Source: Porphyrobacter sp. HT-58-2
GTDB lineage: Bacteria; Pseudomonadota; Alphaproteobacteria; Sphingomonadales; Sphingomonadaceae
Direction: 5' to 3'
NCBI RefSeq assembly: GCF_002952215.1
Contig: NZ_CP022600.1
Coordinates: 2,232,001 to 2,296,000, forward strand
Length of the DNA stretch: 64,000 bases
Shown: positions 33,729 through 47,254 of the stretch, in pieces
Numbering within the stretch: the stretch's first letter is position 1
Layout of the letters: the number at the start of each line of letters is the position of its first letter
Notes under the pieces: generated by a model
What the model saw: only the letters and a program-made list of their open reading frames with translations
Databases searched by the model: none
Told to the model about the DNA's origin: nothing
Position numbers and translations under genes: made by a program

Positions 33729-34138
33729 GCCTCGTCCTCAGACCCGAACATCGCCGCCAGCAGCTTGCCGTCGGACACCGCGCCCATCACCAGCAGCGCC
33801 ACACCCAGCAGCATCACGCCCACCACAAGTCCGATTGCCCCCCAGATCGTTATCAGCGGCGCCAGTGCGATCACCGCACCCACCGCCAATGCGATGAGCG
33901 CAATGTGAAGCAGCACCACCGCCAGCACCAGCAGCACCAGCGCCCGCGCACCGCGCTTTCCCGCTATCCCGGCGCGGGTCTTCTGGAACGCGATTTCAGC
34001 TTCGGCATAGGTGCGCGCGTCTTCGACCAGTGTCGTGATGTCATCGCGCAGACTGTCAAAGGCATTCCCGGCCTCCTCGTCCAGCGAGGATGGGTCTGCC
34101 TGAGGCGCATCCGCAAGGCCGGGGGTGCTGTCATGCAT
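33725..34138 (-). CDS. Phage-holin/YqjE-like membrane protein
   Basis: A 137-residue protein. An acidic N-terminus is followed by the helix DDITTLVEDARTYAEAEIAFQKTRAG and two hydrophobic segments (ALVLLVLAVVLLHIALIALAVG and IWGAIGLVVGVMLLGVALLVMG), the layout of the DUF1469/holin-X superfamily. Despite the family label, no phage genes are nearby. Second gene of the operon. Confidence 0.65.
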   Translation of the reverse strand: MHDSTPGLADAPQADPSSLDEEAGNAFDSLRDDITTLVEDARTYAEAEIAFQKTRAGIAGKRGARALVLLVLAVVLLHIALIALAVGAVIALAPLITIWGAIGLVVGVMLLGVALLVMGAVSDGKLLAAMFGSEDEA

Positions 34139-34161
34139 GGGCTGGGTTCCGCGCGGCAGGT

Positions 34162-34788
34162 TCAGCGCTTCCTGCCGCCCAGCATCCGCGCAAGGAAAAA
34201 GCCGAACACTGCGGCAATCCCGACAGCCATGCCCGGGCTCTTGCGCACCATTTCACGCGCGTCCTCGCCCAGTTCCTCGACGCTCTTGGATTCGAGCTTG
34301 GCGGAGGTTTCCTGCAAACTGCGCGAAGCCTTGCGGGCATAATCGCCATATTGTTCGCCGAGCTTTTCGTCGATCTGTGCCGCGCTTTCACCAATCGCCT
34401 TGCCGACCGAGGCAATCGCATCGCTGGCGACCTGCTTGCCTTCGACCGCAAGCTCGCTGGCCTTGCCCTTGGCCTGTTCGCCATAGGCCTTGGCATCGGC
34501 GACAAGATCGCTGCCCTTGCCCTTGGCCTGTCCGCTGACAGTGGTGAGACGGTTTTCCGCCTCTGCGCGCAGGGCGGCCGCTCCAGCCTTGGCTTCTTCC
34601 AGCGCGGCGTTGAACCGGCTCTTGGTTTCAACGGCCGGCGGCGTCGGTGCATCGGGCGCCTTTGCGGTCGCACCGGTCTTGCGCGGAGCCGCCTTGGCCG
34701 GGCCTGTGGTCTTGGCGGTTGCACCTTTTGCCGATTTGGCAGGGGTCTTCTTCGCCGGGGTTTTCTGCGGTTCGGGTGTCTGTGCCAT
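34162..34788 (-). CDS. Lys/Ala/Pro-rich helical protein with a C-terminal membrane segment
   Basis: A 208-residue protein from ATG 34788 (MAQTPEPQKTPAKKTP), preceded by AGGA. The first 70 residues are a Lys/Ala/Pro low-complexity tail resembling a nucleic-acid or polyanion binding arm. A long amphipathic helix region of about 100 residues follows. The end, KSPGMAVGIAAVFGFFLARMLGGRKR, is a DUF883-type anchor. First gene of the operon; divergent from eno. Confidence 0.65.
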   Translation of the reverse strand: MAQTPEPQKTPAKKTPAKSAKGATAKTTGPAKAAPRKTGATAKAPDAPTPPAVETKSRFNAALEEAKAGAAALRAEAENRLTTVSGQAKGKGSDLVADAKAYGEQAKGKASELAVEGKQVASDAIASVGKAIGESAAQIDEKLGEQYGDYARKASRSLQETSAKLESKSVEELGEDAREMVRKSPGMAVGIAAVFGFFLARMLGGRKR

Positions 34789-34869
34789 TGCCGTCCTCCT
34801 TGTCCTTGTTCGCGTTCCCATGGGCCGTGCGTCATCCGCTTGCACAGGGAACCTCCCGCGCATAGGGAC

Positions 34870-34918
34870 ATGTCGCAAGCGCCCCATGCCGGAATCATAC
34901 GCCAGAATCGTGCGACAT
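34870..34918. repeat. 8-bp inverted repeat in the divergent eno promoter region
   Basis: ATGTCGCA and TGCGACAT separated by 33 bp, in the 189 bp gap between eno and the divergent four-gene operon. Spacing of about four helical turns between arm centres would suit a looping regulator. No further support. Confidence 0.35.
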
Positions 34919-34953
34919 CCTTAGCACAGGGCCTGAGTGTCTTAACAACCTAA

Positions 34954-36264
<1,311 letters not shown>

Positions 36265-36297
36265 CCGGGGCAGGGCAGTAGCGCGGGGGGCGCGGTT

Positions 36298-36837
36298 CTA
36301 GTATCCCGGCCCCTGCACTTCGTCGAAGAAGCGCTCCATCGCCGACAACCCCGTCGCAGTCAGGCGAACAAGCACGCGGCGCTGATCGGAGGCATCGCCC
36401 TCACGCACGACCAGTCCCTCATCGGCAAGCACGCCGAGCCAGCGCAGACCCGTTGTGGCGGGCGCGGCTGAGCCAATGCACGCGCTTGATACCGAGACAG
36501 GCTTGCCCTCGGCATGGGCGATGAACAGGTCGAGCAAGATGTCCCATGCCGGTTCACCGAACAGATCGGGATTGCCGAAGATCGCCGCACGCTTGCGCCG
36601 CAAGGCATAGGCCCGCCGGGCCAGTGCAAGGTGGCTTGCCGATGATCGCGGCAGGCGCTGGCGCGTCGCTGGCGGCTGTTCCGGAGTGGCCTTGGGCGGA
36701 TCGCTCGCGGTAGCGGCGCTCCGCAGTCGCTCCGCAATCGCCATCAGCTCATCAGCGAGGGGCTGGAGTAGCGTCTCCTGCGCGAAAGAGGTGTCGGCCT
36801 CAGTCGATTCTGCGGTCTCGCCTGACGAATTTTCCAT
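36298..36837 (-). CDS. MarR-like winged-helix regulator
   Basis: A 179-residue protein from ATG 36837 (MENSSGETAEST). The first 80 residues are acidic and low-complexity. From about residue 85 a winged-helix region is visible: ALRRKRAAIFGNPDLFGEPAWDILLDLFIAHAEG, SSACIGSAAPATTGLRWLGVLADEGLVVR (recognition-helix region) and DQRRVLVRLTATGLSAMERF (wing). This fits the sphingomonad MarR-type proteins with a long N-terminal tail. Target unknown; eno lies tail-to-tail. Confidence 0.75.
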   Translation of the reverse strand: MENSSGETAESTEADTSFAQETLLQPLADELMAIAERLRSAATASDPPKATPEQPPATRQRLPRSSASHLALARRAYALRRKRAAIFGNPDLFGEPAWDILLDLFIAHAEGKPVSVSSACIGSAAPATTGLRWLGVLADEGLVVREGDASDQRRVLVRLTATGLSAMERFFDEVQGPGY

Positions 36838-36991
36838 TGTCCCGACCTCAGGAAAGCCACGGACTTGCGGCCCACGGGTTTGTCTGCCTGCATGATAGGT
36901 GGGCCGGGGCGGGAAGGCTTTACGTGCCAATACTGATGTTTGGTTAGTCGTAGCGGAAAGGCGCCTTGCTGCTCAAGGCTAAATTAGGCTG

Positions 36992-37156
36992 TCAGCGACG
37001 GGCGAGATCGAGCCGCAACTGCTGGATTGCCGCATCCAGATGTGCGGCAGCGATATGTGCGCCTAGCTTGTCCAACGCCAGCAGCTGTTGTTCGAGCAGC
37101 ATAAGAACATGCTGACCACCGCTATTGTCCGGCGCGCCTGATGAACGGTTTTCCAA
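36992..37156 (-). CDS. Possible 54-residue protein with TTG start
   Basis: Minus-strand frame from TTG 37156 to TGA 36992. The product has a short polar N-terminus then HVLMLLEQQLLALDKLGAH and IAAAHLDAAIQQLRLDLARR, a clean two-helix amphipathic pattern with third-position GC like real genes. GGGA lies 7 nt before the TTG. A later in-frame ATG (residue 19) could be the start. Not recognised. Lies 154 bp upstream of the MarR-like gene on the same strand; the rest of 36838-37319 shows nothing coding. Confidence 0.45.
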   Translation of the reverse strand: MENRSSGAPDNSGGQHVLMLLEQQLLALDKLGAHIAAAHLDAAIQQLRLDLARR

Positions 37157-37319
37157 TGTCAGATCCCACCCTGTCGATCTTCATCCCCGATACCCCAGAC
37201 AAGGCGGTGGTAACAGCGGAAGCTGGTTGGATATCGCGTTAATGCCTTAAGCGAATCTACAGAGGGAAACTACGTAGTTGAGTTCAAGTTTCAGAATGAA
37301 ACAGATTGCGCGGGAGCCC

Positions 37320-37742
37320 TCAATTTCCGAAGCGGCCCTGCAAGGCCAGCAGCGCAAGCGCCGCCTTGGCGGCTTCTCCACCCTTGTCCTTCTGCGCCGG
37401 GTCGGCTCTGACCAGCGCCTGTGCCTCGTTCTCAGTGGTGAGGATACCGTTGCCGATCGCAATACCGTCCATGGTCAAGGCCATGATTGCACGCGCACTT
37501 TCACCCGCGACGATCTCGAAATGATAGGTCTCCCCGCGGATCACCACGCCGATGGCGACGAAGGCATCATAGCGGTCAGCCTCGGCCGCCAGCGCGATGG
37601 CGCCCGGGATTTCCAGCGCGCCCGGAACGGTAAGAACCTCGACATTGTGCCCTTCGGCTTCCAGTGCAGCACGCGCGCCGGCGATCAGCATGTCGTTGAG
37701 ATGGGCATAGAAGCGCGCTTCGACGATGAGGATATCGGCCAT
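37320..37742 (-). CDS. ribH: 6,7-dimethyl-8-ribityllumazine synthase
   Basis: Penultimate step of riboflavin synthesis. 140 residues. [20 protein letters not shown] at the start, [16 protein letters not shown], and [20 protein letters not shown] with the catalytic-site His. It follows ribB by 5 bp on the same strand, so the two form an operon. Confidence 0.95.
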   Translation of the reverse strand: MADILIVEARFYAHLNDMLIAGARAALEAEGHNVEVLTVPGALEIPGAIALAAEADRYDAFVAIGVVIRGETYHFEIVAGESARAIMALTMDGIAIGNGILTTENEAQALVRADPAQKDKGGEAAKAALALLALQGRFGN

Positions 37743-37747
37743 GGTGA

Positions 37748-38995
37748 TTACTCCGGAATGGGGTGGAAGTCGGTAATGGTCAGGCCATAGCCTTCGAGCG
37801 CGACCAGATCGGGACGGCTGTTCGACAGCAGCGCCATTTCGGTCACGCCGAGATCGACAAGGATCTGAGAGCCGATGCCGATGTTGCGCAGTTCCTCGTC
37901 ACGCCGCCATTCGCCGGTGCCGACGCGGCCTGTCAGGATCACGATCACGCCTGAGCCATGATCGCCGATCGCCTGCATGGCCCGCTGCAAGGTGCGCTTG
38001 CGCGGCCCCGGTGCGCCGAGGACGTCGTCGAACACCGAAATCGGGTGAACGCGGGCAAGGGTCGGCTCGCCCGGGATGACATGGCCCTTCTGGAGCACAT
38101 AGGCCTCGTTGCCTTCAACCCTGTTGCGATAGGTGATCATCCGCCATTGGCCACCATAGTCGCTTTCGAAGCTGCGTTCGCCGACCCGCTCGACCAGGTG
38201 ATCGTTCCGCATCCGATAGGCAATAAGGTCGCGGATCGTGCCGATCTTGAGGTCGTGCTTGCGGGCAAAGGCGATAAGATCGTCGAGCCGGGCCATGGTC
38301 CCGTCCTCATTCATGATCTCGCAGATCACCCCCGAGGGGTTGAGGCCGGCAAGGCGCGAGATATCGACGGCCGCTTCGGTATGCCCCGCGCGCACCAGCG
38401 TGCCGCCGTCACGTGCCATGAGCGGGAAGACGTGGCCCGGCGTGACGAGGTCGTCGGCGCCCTTGGCCGCATCGATCGCGACCGAGATGGTACGCGCGCG
38501 GTCTGCGGCGGAAATGCCCGTGGTGACGCCTTCCTTTGCCTCGATCGAGATGGTGAAGGCGGTCTGCATCGATTCCTTGTTGTTGCGGCTCATCGGCTGC
38601 AATCCGAGGTGGTCGACGCGCTCCTTGGTCAGTGCCAGGCAGATCAGTCCGCGCCCGTGCATCGCCATGAAGTTGATGGCCTGCGGGGTCGCCATCTGCG
38701 CGGGAATGATGAGATCGCCCTCGTTTTCGCGATCTTCATCATCGACAAGGATGTACATCCGCCCATTGCGGGCCTCGTCGATGATTTCCTCGATCGTGGC
38801 GAGCACCGGCTTGTCGTCATTTGCCGCGAGGAAGGCCTCAAGCTTGGCGAGCGTTTCTGCCGTCGGGTTCCAGCCCGCGTCGGCGCAGTCGCGCAAGGTG
38901 TTGGCGTGGAGGCCCGCAGCACGCGCAAGGCCGGCGCGCGTCATGGTGCCTGATGTGACGAGATCGCGAACCCGTGTGATCAGTGATGTGCTCAT
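37748..38995 (-). CDS. ribB: DHBP synthase with N-terminal HTH-like segment and degraded GTP cyclohydrolase II domain
   Basis: Makes 3,4-dihydroxy-2-butanone-4-P from ribulose-5-P. 415 residues in three parts. Residues 1-60 contain a helix-turn-helix-like stretch, [20 protein letters not shown]...[13 protein letters not shown]. The RibB domain (about 65-265) has [51 protein letters not shown] and [12 protein letters not shown]. The C-terminal RibA-like part keeps the fold but lacks the Zn cysteines ([14 protein letters not shown] in place of HSECLTGD...CDCG), as in RibBX-type hybrids known in Proteobacteria. A palindrome lies directly upstream. Confidence 0.93.
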   Translation of the reverse strand: MSTSLITRVRDLVTSGTMTRAGLARAAGLHANTLRDCADAGWNPTAETLAKLEAFLAANDDKPVLATIEEIIDEARNGRMYILVDDEDRENEGDLIIPAQMATPQAINFMAMHGRGLICLALTKERVDHLGLQPMSRNNKESMQTAFTISIEAKEGVTTGISAADRARTISVAIDAAKGADDLVTPGHVFPLMARDGGTLVRAGHTEAAVDISRLAGLNPSGVICEIMNEDGTMARLDDLIAFARKHDLKIGTIRDLIAYRMRNDHLVERVGERSFESDYGGQWRMITYRNRVEGNEAYVLQKGHVIPGEPTLARVHPISVFDDVLGAPGPRKRTLQRAMQAIGDHGSGVIVILTGRVGTGEWRRDEELRNIGIGSQILVDLGVTEMALLSNSRPDLVALEGYGLTITDFHPIPE

Positions 38996-39006
38996 GCGGC
39001 CGCTCT

Positions 39007-39024
39007 ATCACATCGAAATGTGAT
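39007..39024. promoter_or_regulatory. 18-bp perfect palindrome upstream of ribB
   Basis: ATCACATCGAAATGTGAT: 7-bp arms around a 4-bp centre, starting 11 bp before the ribB start codon. The position overlaps where the promoter or ribosome site must be, so it is a good candidate operator, possibly for the HTH segment of RibB itself. Confidence 0.55.
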
Positions 39025-39111
39025 TACAAGCGATGAGTATATGGCAAATATGGCAGGATAGCCCGCAAAAGCGGTTGCACGCGGTCTGATCAGACATCGA
39101 AATTGGGGGGG

Positions 39112-39187
<76 letters not shown>

Positions 39188-39306
39188 GTTCCGATCCGCT
39201 CGGAACCGCGATCCGGAAGGGCCTGAGCCATGTCCCGATTCGCGTGAGGCGCTGCATTTAGCGCGTCAGTCCCCGATGGCAAGGGCCTTTTCGCAACTGC
39301 GGGAAA

Positions 39307-40442
39307 TCAGACCATCAGTCCCCGCCGCGGAGCCTCGCGGTTCCAGCGATTGACCATCATCAGCAGGCCAATGCAGATCATGTTCGTCATCATCGAGGAG
39401 CCGCCGTGGCTCATCCACGGCAGAGGAATGCCCTTGGCAGGGGCCATGCCCATCACCATCAGCAGGTTGATCGCGATGTAGAAGAAGATCGTCGCCGTCG
39501 CCCCGGCGGCGAGCAAGGCGCAGAAACGATCGCGTGCCTCGCTCGCTACTTTCCAGCCCCAGCGCAGGATGAGGGTGTACATCAACAGCACGAACAACCC
39601 GCCCATCAGACCCCATTCCTCTGCCATCGTTGCAAACACGAAATCCGTGTGCGGTTCAGGCAGATAGTTCAAATGGCTTTGGGTGCCCTCGTTGAAGCCC
39701 TTGCCGAACAATCCGCCCGATCCGATGGCAATCTTGGACTGGGCGATGTGGTAGCCCGCACCAAGCGGGTCGCTTTCCGGATCAAGAAACGTCGTCACGC
39801 GCGCGCGCTGGTAATCGTGGAGCGCGAAGAAATAGATAAGGGGAAGGGCCGCCACGCCGACCCCGCCGGCGGCCAGAAACCACCACAGGGGCAGGCCGGC
39901 GAGGAACATGACGACCACACCGCCGAAAGCAATTGCCACCGACGTCCCGAGATCGGGTTGCAGCAACACGAGCGAAATCGGCAGCACGATCAGCATTCCC
40001 GATGGCAGGAGGGAACGCCAGGAACCGATCAGTCCGGCAGGCAAGGTTTCGTAGAAGCGCGCCATCGCCAGCACCACGGCAGGCTTCATCAGTTCCGAAG
40101 GCTGGATGCGGATCGGCCCGAATTCGAGCCAGCGCTGGCTTCCCACCCACCGACCTGACCGACAATCTCCACCGCCAGCAGCAACAGCAAGACGGCGAGA
40201 TAGGCAGGATAGGTCAGCACGCGCACTGCATCGCGCGGCATGGAGGCGATGATTGCCGCCATCACCGAAAACACGCCGAAGCGGATGAAGTGCGACAGCG
40301 CAAAGGGCTGCATCGCCCCGCCGCCTGCCGAATAGAGCACCAGGCCACCGAAGCAGGTGAGCAGCACCAGCGGGATCAGCATGTCCCATGGCTGACGCGC
40401 GATCGGTTCGGGAACGATCCCGCGTGAAGCAAGCGTGTTCAT
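39307..40442 (-). pseudogene. rodA: Rod shape-determining protein RodA, frameshifted
   Basis: SEDS-family peptidoglycan glycosyltransferase partner of PBP2. The first frame runs from ATG 40442 (MNTLASRGIVPEPI) through AVLLLLLAVEIVGQVGG, then goes wrong. The second frame resumes at VGSQRWLEFGPIRIQPSELMKPA and runs to 39307 with the whole SEDS core (LGTSVAIAFGGVVVMFLAGLP, GFNEGTQSHLNYLPEPHTDF, MSHGGSSMMTNMI). One extra G in the GGTGGGTGGG run at about 40141-40150 restores a continuous protein of about 378 residues. Since rodA is normally essential, a sequencing error is likely. ATGA overlap with mrdA. Confidence 0.9.
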
Positions 40443-42607
40443 TGGCTCGCCTCGCTGGGGTTCGCAGGCGTGACAGACGCCGCCGGACCAGTGTCGCCCG
40501 CTGGCGGAGCGGCTGTCGCCTGGGCCTGCGGGACATCGGGGGCCGGAGCCCCGGGGGCAGCAGAGGGATTGGCTTCAGGGCGCGGTGCGATCACGTCATC
40601 AGCGATGGCTTCGGTGCGCGCGGCCGCAAGGCGCGCCTCAGCCTCGACCCGTTCAAGGATGTCCTCGTCGCGGCGTGGCGGGCGACTTACGGTCGCACCG
40701 CGTTCGGCGGCATAGGCAGCATAGCGCGCATCGAGCCGCTGCTGCGCCGTTCCGCCCCACTGCTTTTCGAGGGCCGTCAAGGCTTCCATGCCCTTGGCCG
40801 GATCGAACATGAACGTCATCACATCGCGGGCGATCGGATATGCTGCGCCTGATCCGCCGCCGTGTTCGATCACCACCGCCCCGGCATAGCGCGGTTTGTC
40901 GTAGGGGGCGAAAAAGATGAACAAGCCGTGGTCACGGTACTTCCATGGCCCCGACTTGCCGTTCGAAATCGAGAGCGAGACGACCTGTGCGGTTCCCGTC
41001 TTGCCAGCCATTTGCACGCCTTCAATGGGGAGCCTGGCGCGGCCTGCAGTACCGGGGCCATTGACCACGTCGCTCATTGCGCGCTGGACATAATCGACCT
41101 GTTCGGCGGGGAAGTCGATGGTCTCGAAGCCCTTTGGTTTGGTGTCGAGGGTCAGGCGCGGCATCACATGGCGTCCGGTGGCAAGGCGCGAGGCCATGAC
41201 CGCCAGCTGCAAGGGACTGGAGAGCATGTAACCCTGGCCAATGGTGGCGTTGACCGTGTCGAAGGCCTGCCACTCACGCCCCCACTTCTTCATCTTCCAT
41301 TCGGGGTCAGGCACAGTGCCGTAGAACTGGCTGGTGACGGGCAGGGGGAATTCCTGACCCATCCCGCAGCGCCGCGCCATCGCTGCAATCGGGTCCATGC
41401 CGGTGCGCTGCGCCATGGCGTAGAAATAGACATCGCAGCTCTGGTAGATGGCCTTCGCCATATCGACCGCGCCATGCCCGCGCCGGTTCCAGCAGCCAAA
41501 GACGCGGTTGCCCACTCTGAGCCCACCGCCGCAGTAGACCGTCTCGTTCGGGTCGATGCCCTGTTCCATCAGCGCCATCGAAACCATCGGCTTGACGGTG
41601 GAGCCCGGCGGATAAAGGCCTTTGAGCACCTTGTTGCGCAGCGGCACGCGTTCGTCCTCGCGCAGCATGGCATATTCCACGCCGCCGATTCCGTCCGAAA
41701 AGGAATTGGGATCAAAGCTCGGCATGGAGGCCATGCACAGAAGGTCGCCGGTGCGGCAGTCCATCACCACGACAGATCCGCTCTCCAGCCCGATCCGGCG
41801 CGCGGCGTAATCCTGAAGCGGGCCGTCGATGGTCAGGCGGACGGGCGCACCTTGCACATCCTCGCGCGTTTCAAGATCGCGTACAATGCGGCCTCTCGCG
41901 GTCACTTCCACGCGCCGCGCACCGGGAATGCCACGCAGTTCCTTCTCGAACTGTTTTTCCAGACCATCCTTGCCGATCTTGTAGCCCGGCGTGATCAGAA
42001 TGGGATTGGGGTCTTTCTCATACTCCTCGGCCGATGCCGGGCCGACATAGCCGATGAGATGACCGACGCTGGAGGCGGTCGGGTAGAAGCGCGAAAAGCC
42101 GCGCTGCGGCACCACGCCGGGCAGATCGGGCAGCCGCACGCTAAGGGCCGCGAATTGTTCGTATCGCAGGCCACTTGCCACCTCGACCGGCTGAAACCCG
42201 CGCGAAGTGCTGATCTTGTCCTTGATGTCGGCAATCCGCGTGGGCTTGAGATCGAGCAACACGCCAAGCTGTTCGATCGTCGCTTCGGGGTTGATCATCC
42301 GTTCCGGGATGACATCAACGCGAAAATCGGCGCGGTTCGAGGCAAGCGGCGCACCATTGCGATCGAGGATCCAGCCCCGGCGCGGCGGGATCAGCGTGAG
42401 ATTGACGCGGTTGCTTTCGGATTCGAGCCGGTATTTCTCGTTCTCGGCAATCGCGAGATAGCCAAGGCGCAGGGCCAGCAACACCCCGATCCCGCCTTGC
42501 ACCGCTCCGATCACAACCGCCCTGCGCTCGAAACTGCTGCGCAGGATCGATGCATTGATCATCCGGGAAGGGCGTTCTGGCCCATCGCGCAGGAAGGGGA
42601 TTTTCAT
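40439..42607 (-). CDS. mrdA: Penicillin-binding protein 2
   Basis: Peptidoglycan transpeptidase of the elongasome. 722 residues, one N-terminal membrane helix (AVVIGAVQGGIGVLLALRLGYLAI). The dimerisation domain contains PPRRGWILDRNGAPLASNR. The active-site SxxK is in YPPGSTVKPMVS (about residue 335), SxN region in IYQSCDVYFYAMAQR, and KTGT in MAGKTGTAQVV. The last 80 residues are an Ala/Pro/Glu-rich tail, probably disordered. Overlaps mreD by one base and rodA by four. Confidence 0.96.
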   Translation of the reverse strand: MKIPFLRDGPERPSRMINASILRSSFERRAVVIGAVQGGIGVLLALRLGYLAIAENEKYRLESESNRVNLTLIPPRRGWILDRNGAPLASNRADFRVDVIPERMINPEATIEQLGVLLDLKPTRIADIKDKISTSRGFQPVEVASGLRYEQFAALSVRLPDLPGVVPQRGFSRFYPTASSVGHLIGYVGPASAEEYEKDPNPILITPGYKIGKDGLEKQFEKELRGIPGARRVEVTARGRIVRDLETREDVQGAPVRLTIDGPLQDYAARRIGLESGSVVVMDCRTGDLLCMASMPSFDPNSFSDGIGGVEYAMLREDERVPLRNKVLKGLYPPGSTVKPMVSMALMEQGIDPNETVYCGGGLRVGNRVFGCWNRRGHGAVDMAKAIYQSCDVYFYAMAQRTGMDPIAAMARRCGMGQEFPLPVTSQFYGTVPDPEWKMKKWGREWQAFDTVNATIGQGYMLSSPLQLAVMASRLATGRHVMPRLTLDTKPKGFETIDFPAEQVDYVQRAMSDVVNGPGTAGRARLPIEGVQMAGKTGTAQVVSLSISNGKSGPWKYRDHGLFIFFAPYDKPRYAGAVVIEHGGGSGAAYPIARDVMTFMFDPAKGMEALTALEKQWGGTAQQRLDARYAAYAAERGATVSRPPRRDEDILERVEAEARLAAARTEAIADDVIAPRPEANPSAAPGAPAPDVPQAQATAAPPAGDTGPAASVTPANPSEASQ

Positions 42608-43164
42608 CAGTCGAGCTTCCGCGCCCGGGCAAGACGGAACCGATCAAGACCAGCGACCATGCGTGCCAGTATCGGATAGAGCAGCACCGACAGCAAGGCC
42701 TGCGGCCCTGCGACCATCAGCATTTCCGGCGTCACGCTGGCACCTGATAGCAACAGTGCCGCCAGCCAATAGGCAACCGCAAGCGTGCTGGCGGTAACCC
42801 AGTCGTGCCAGAAATCGCGCCAGGGAAAGCGGGTTTCGGCAAGTTCGATCGCGATCATCGCCAGCGACCAGAGAAGGATTGCACTGCCGAAAGGCTGACC
42901 ACTTACCAGATCATCGAACGCCCCTAGCGGCGCACCTGCCCACAGGGGGAGCAGACCGGGCCGCACCATGCGCCAGGCCAGCAGCATCATGAAGCCGAGG
43001 GATGGCAAAAGCGGCATCAGATCAGCGACCAGCAGCACGGGCAGCAATGAACCCAGCATGATCGACAGATAAGGCACGCTGCGAACCCGCCAGGGGTAGG
43101 GCGCACGGTTGATGCGCCGTCCATAGATATCGGAGCGGGCGCGAGGATCGAGCCGCTCCATCAT
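42607..43164 (-). CDS. mreD: Rod shape-determining protein MreD
   Basis: A 185-residue inner-membrane protein with about five hydrophobic segments. SIMLGSLLPVLLVADLMPLLPSLGFMMLLAW and LGAFDDLVSGQPFGSAILLWSLAMIAIELAETR are the MreD pattern. Links MreB/MreC to the synthases. Overlaps mreC by four bases. Confidence 0.93.
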   Translation of the reverse strand: MMERLDPRARSDIYGRRINRAPYPWRVRSVPYLSIMLGSLLPVLLVADLMPLLPSLGFMMLLAWRMVRPGLLPLWAGAPLGAFDDLVSGQPFGSAILLWSLAMIAIELAETRFPWRDFWHDWVTASTLAVAYWLAALLLSGASVTPEMLMVAGPQALLSVLLYPILARMVAGLDRFRLARARKLD

Positions 43165-44111
43165 TCGCTGCCGGCAGTTGCTGCGCCAGGTTCAGCCGTT
43201 GCCGATGTCGAGGCCGATGCTGCGGATGACGGGAAGCTTTCCGAGGGATCGGCCAGATCGGCAACAGCTGCCGGCTGATGTACCGGCTCGACCGCGACGA
43301 AGTTGGTTGCTGCGGGCTCTGCCACGAGGCGGGCAATTCCGCCATCGGGGGTGAGCTTGGCAATCACCGCGACAGCGACCCCTGGCCGATAATACCCCCC
43401 TGCGCCGCTGGTCACCATCAGATCACCGACCTTGAGCGGATTGATCCCGAGATTGACCAGTCGGACACGCAGCAACCCGTCGCCGCGCCCTTCGGCAAAG
43501 GCAATCACATCGTCCTTGGCGCGGCGAACCGGCAGGACGCTCTCACTATCAGTGAGCAGCAACACGCGGGCAGAGCTGCGCCCGGTCTCCAGCACCCGGC
43601 CGATCACGCCGCGTTCGGACAACACCGGCATTCCTGCCGCCACACCATTTCGGCTTCCCACACCGATATAGGCAAGACGCCGCGCGCTGGTTGCGGTTGA
43701 ACCGACGAGCCGTGCAACGGCAACCGGCGTGGTTTCATCATCGCGCAGGCCAAGCAGCCCTTTGAGGCGGCGATTTTCGGCCTTGATCGCGTCAGCCTCA
43801 GCCAGCTTGATCCGGGCAAGCTCCATTTCGCGCCGCAGGTCGGCGTTCTGCTGTCCGGCTCTGAAATAGCCGGTGATGCTCGCAAACACCCCTTGCGAGC
43901 CAGACCGGGTCACGGCGGCAGCCTCGCCCGCAGGCGCCACCGCATCGCTCGCCACACCGCGCACCGGCGCAAAGGCCGCAGGCTGCCACAAGGACAGCGC
44001 CAGCAACGCTACCCCAGCGACTGCCCCGACCGCAGCCAGCAGGTAGCCGGTGAAGACCGAGTATTGTGCCTTCTTCGAAAAGCCCGAGCGGCGCGAAGAG
44101 GGAGGCGCCAT
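43161..44111 (-). CDS. mreC: Rod shape-determining protein MreC
   Basis: 316 residues. Short cytoplasmic N-terminus, membrane helix (VFTGYLLAAVGAVAGVALLALSLW), periplasmic coiled coil (LRREMELARIKLAEADAIKAENRRLKGLLGL) and beta domain (AYIGVGSRNGVAAGMPVLSERGVIGRVLE, VTSGAGGYYRPGVAVAVI). The C-terminal 50 residues are Ala/Ser/Pro-rich. Second gene of the elongasome operon. Confidence 0.94.
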   Translation of the reverse strand: MAPPSSRRSGFSKKAQYSVFTGYLLAAVGAVAGVALLALSLWQPAAFAPVRGVASDAVAPAGEAAAVTRSGSQGVFASITGYFRAGQQNADLRREMELARIKLAEADAIKAENRRLKGLLGLRDDETTPVAVARLVGSTATSARRLAYIGVGSRNGVAAGMPVLSERGVIGRVLETGRSSARVLLLTDSESVLPVRRAKDDVIAFAEGRGDGLLRVRLVNLGINPLKVGDLMVTSGAGGYYRPGVAVAVIAKLTPDGGIARLVAEPAATNFVAVEPVHQPAAVADLADPSESFPSSAASASTSATAEPGAATAGSE

Positions 44112-44146
44112 GGCTTAAAACCCCTTCCGGCTTACATCGAGCAGCG

Positions 44147-47251
<3,105 letters not shown>

Positions 47252-47254
47252 TAA

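Noticed and set aside
33725..34138. Phage remnant suggested by the holin-like protein
   Set aside because: No other phage genes; the family occurs widely as chromosomal YqjE-like membrane proteins.
37157..37319. 12-bp perfect palindrome AACTACGTAGTT at 37268-37279 as an operator
   Set aside because: It lies downstream of ribH (3' side) and far from any start, and a 12-bp palindrome is not rare enough alone.
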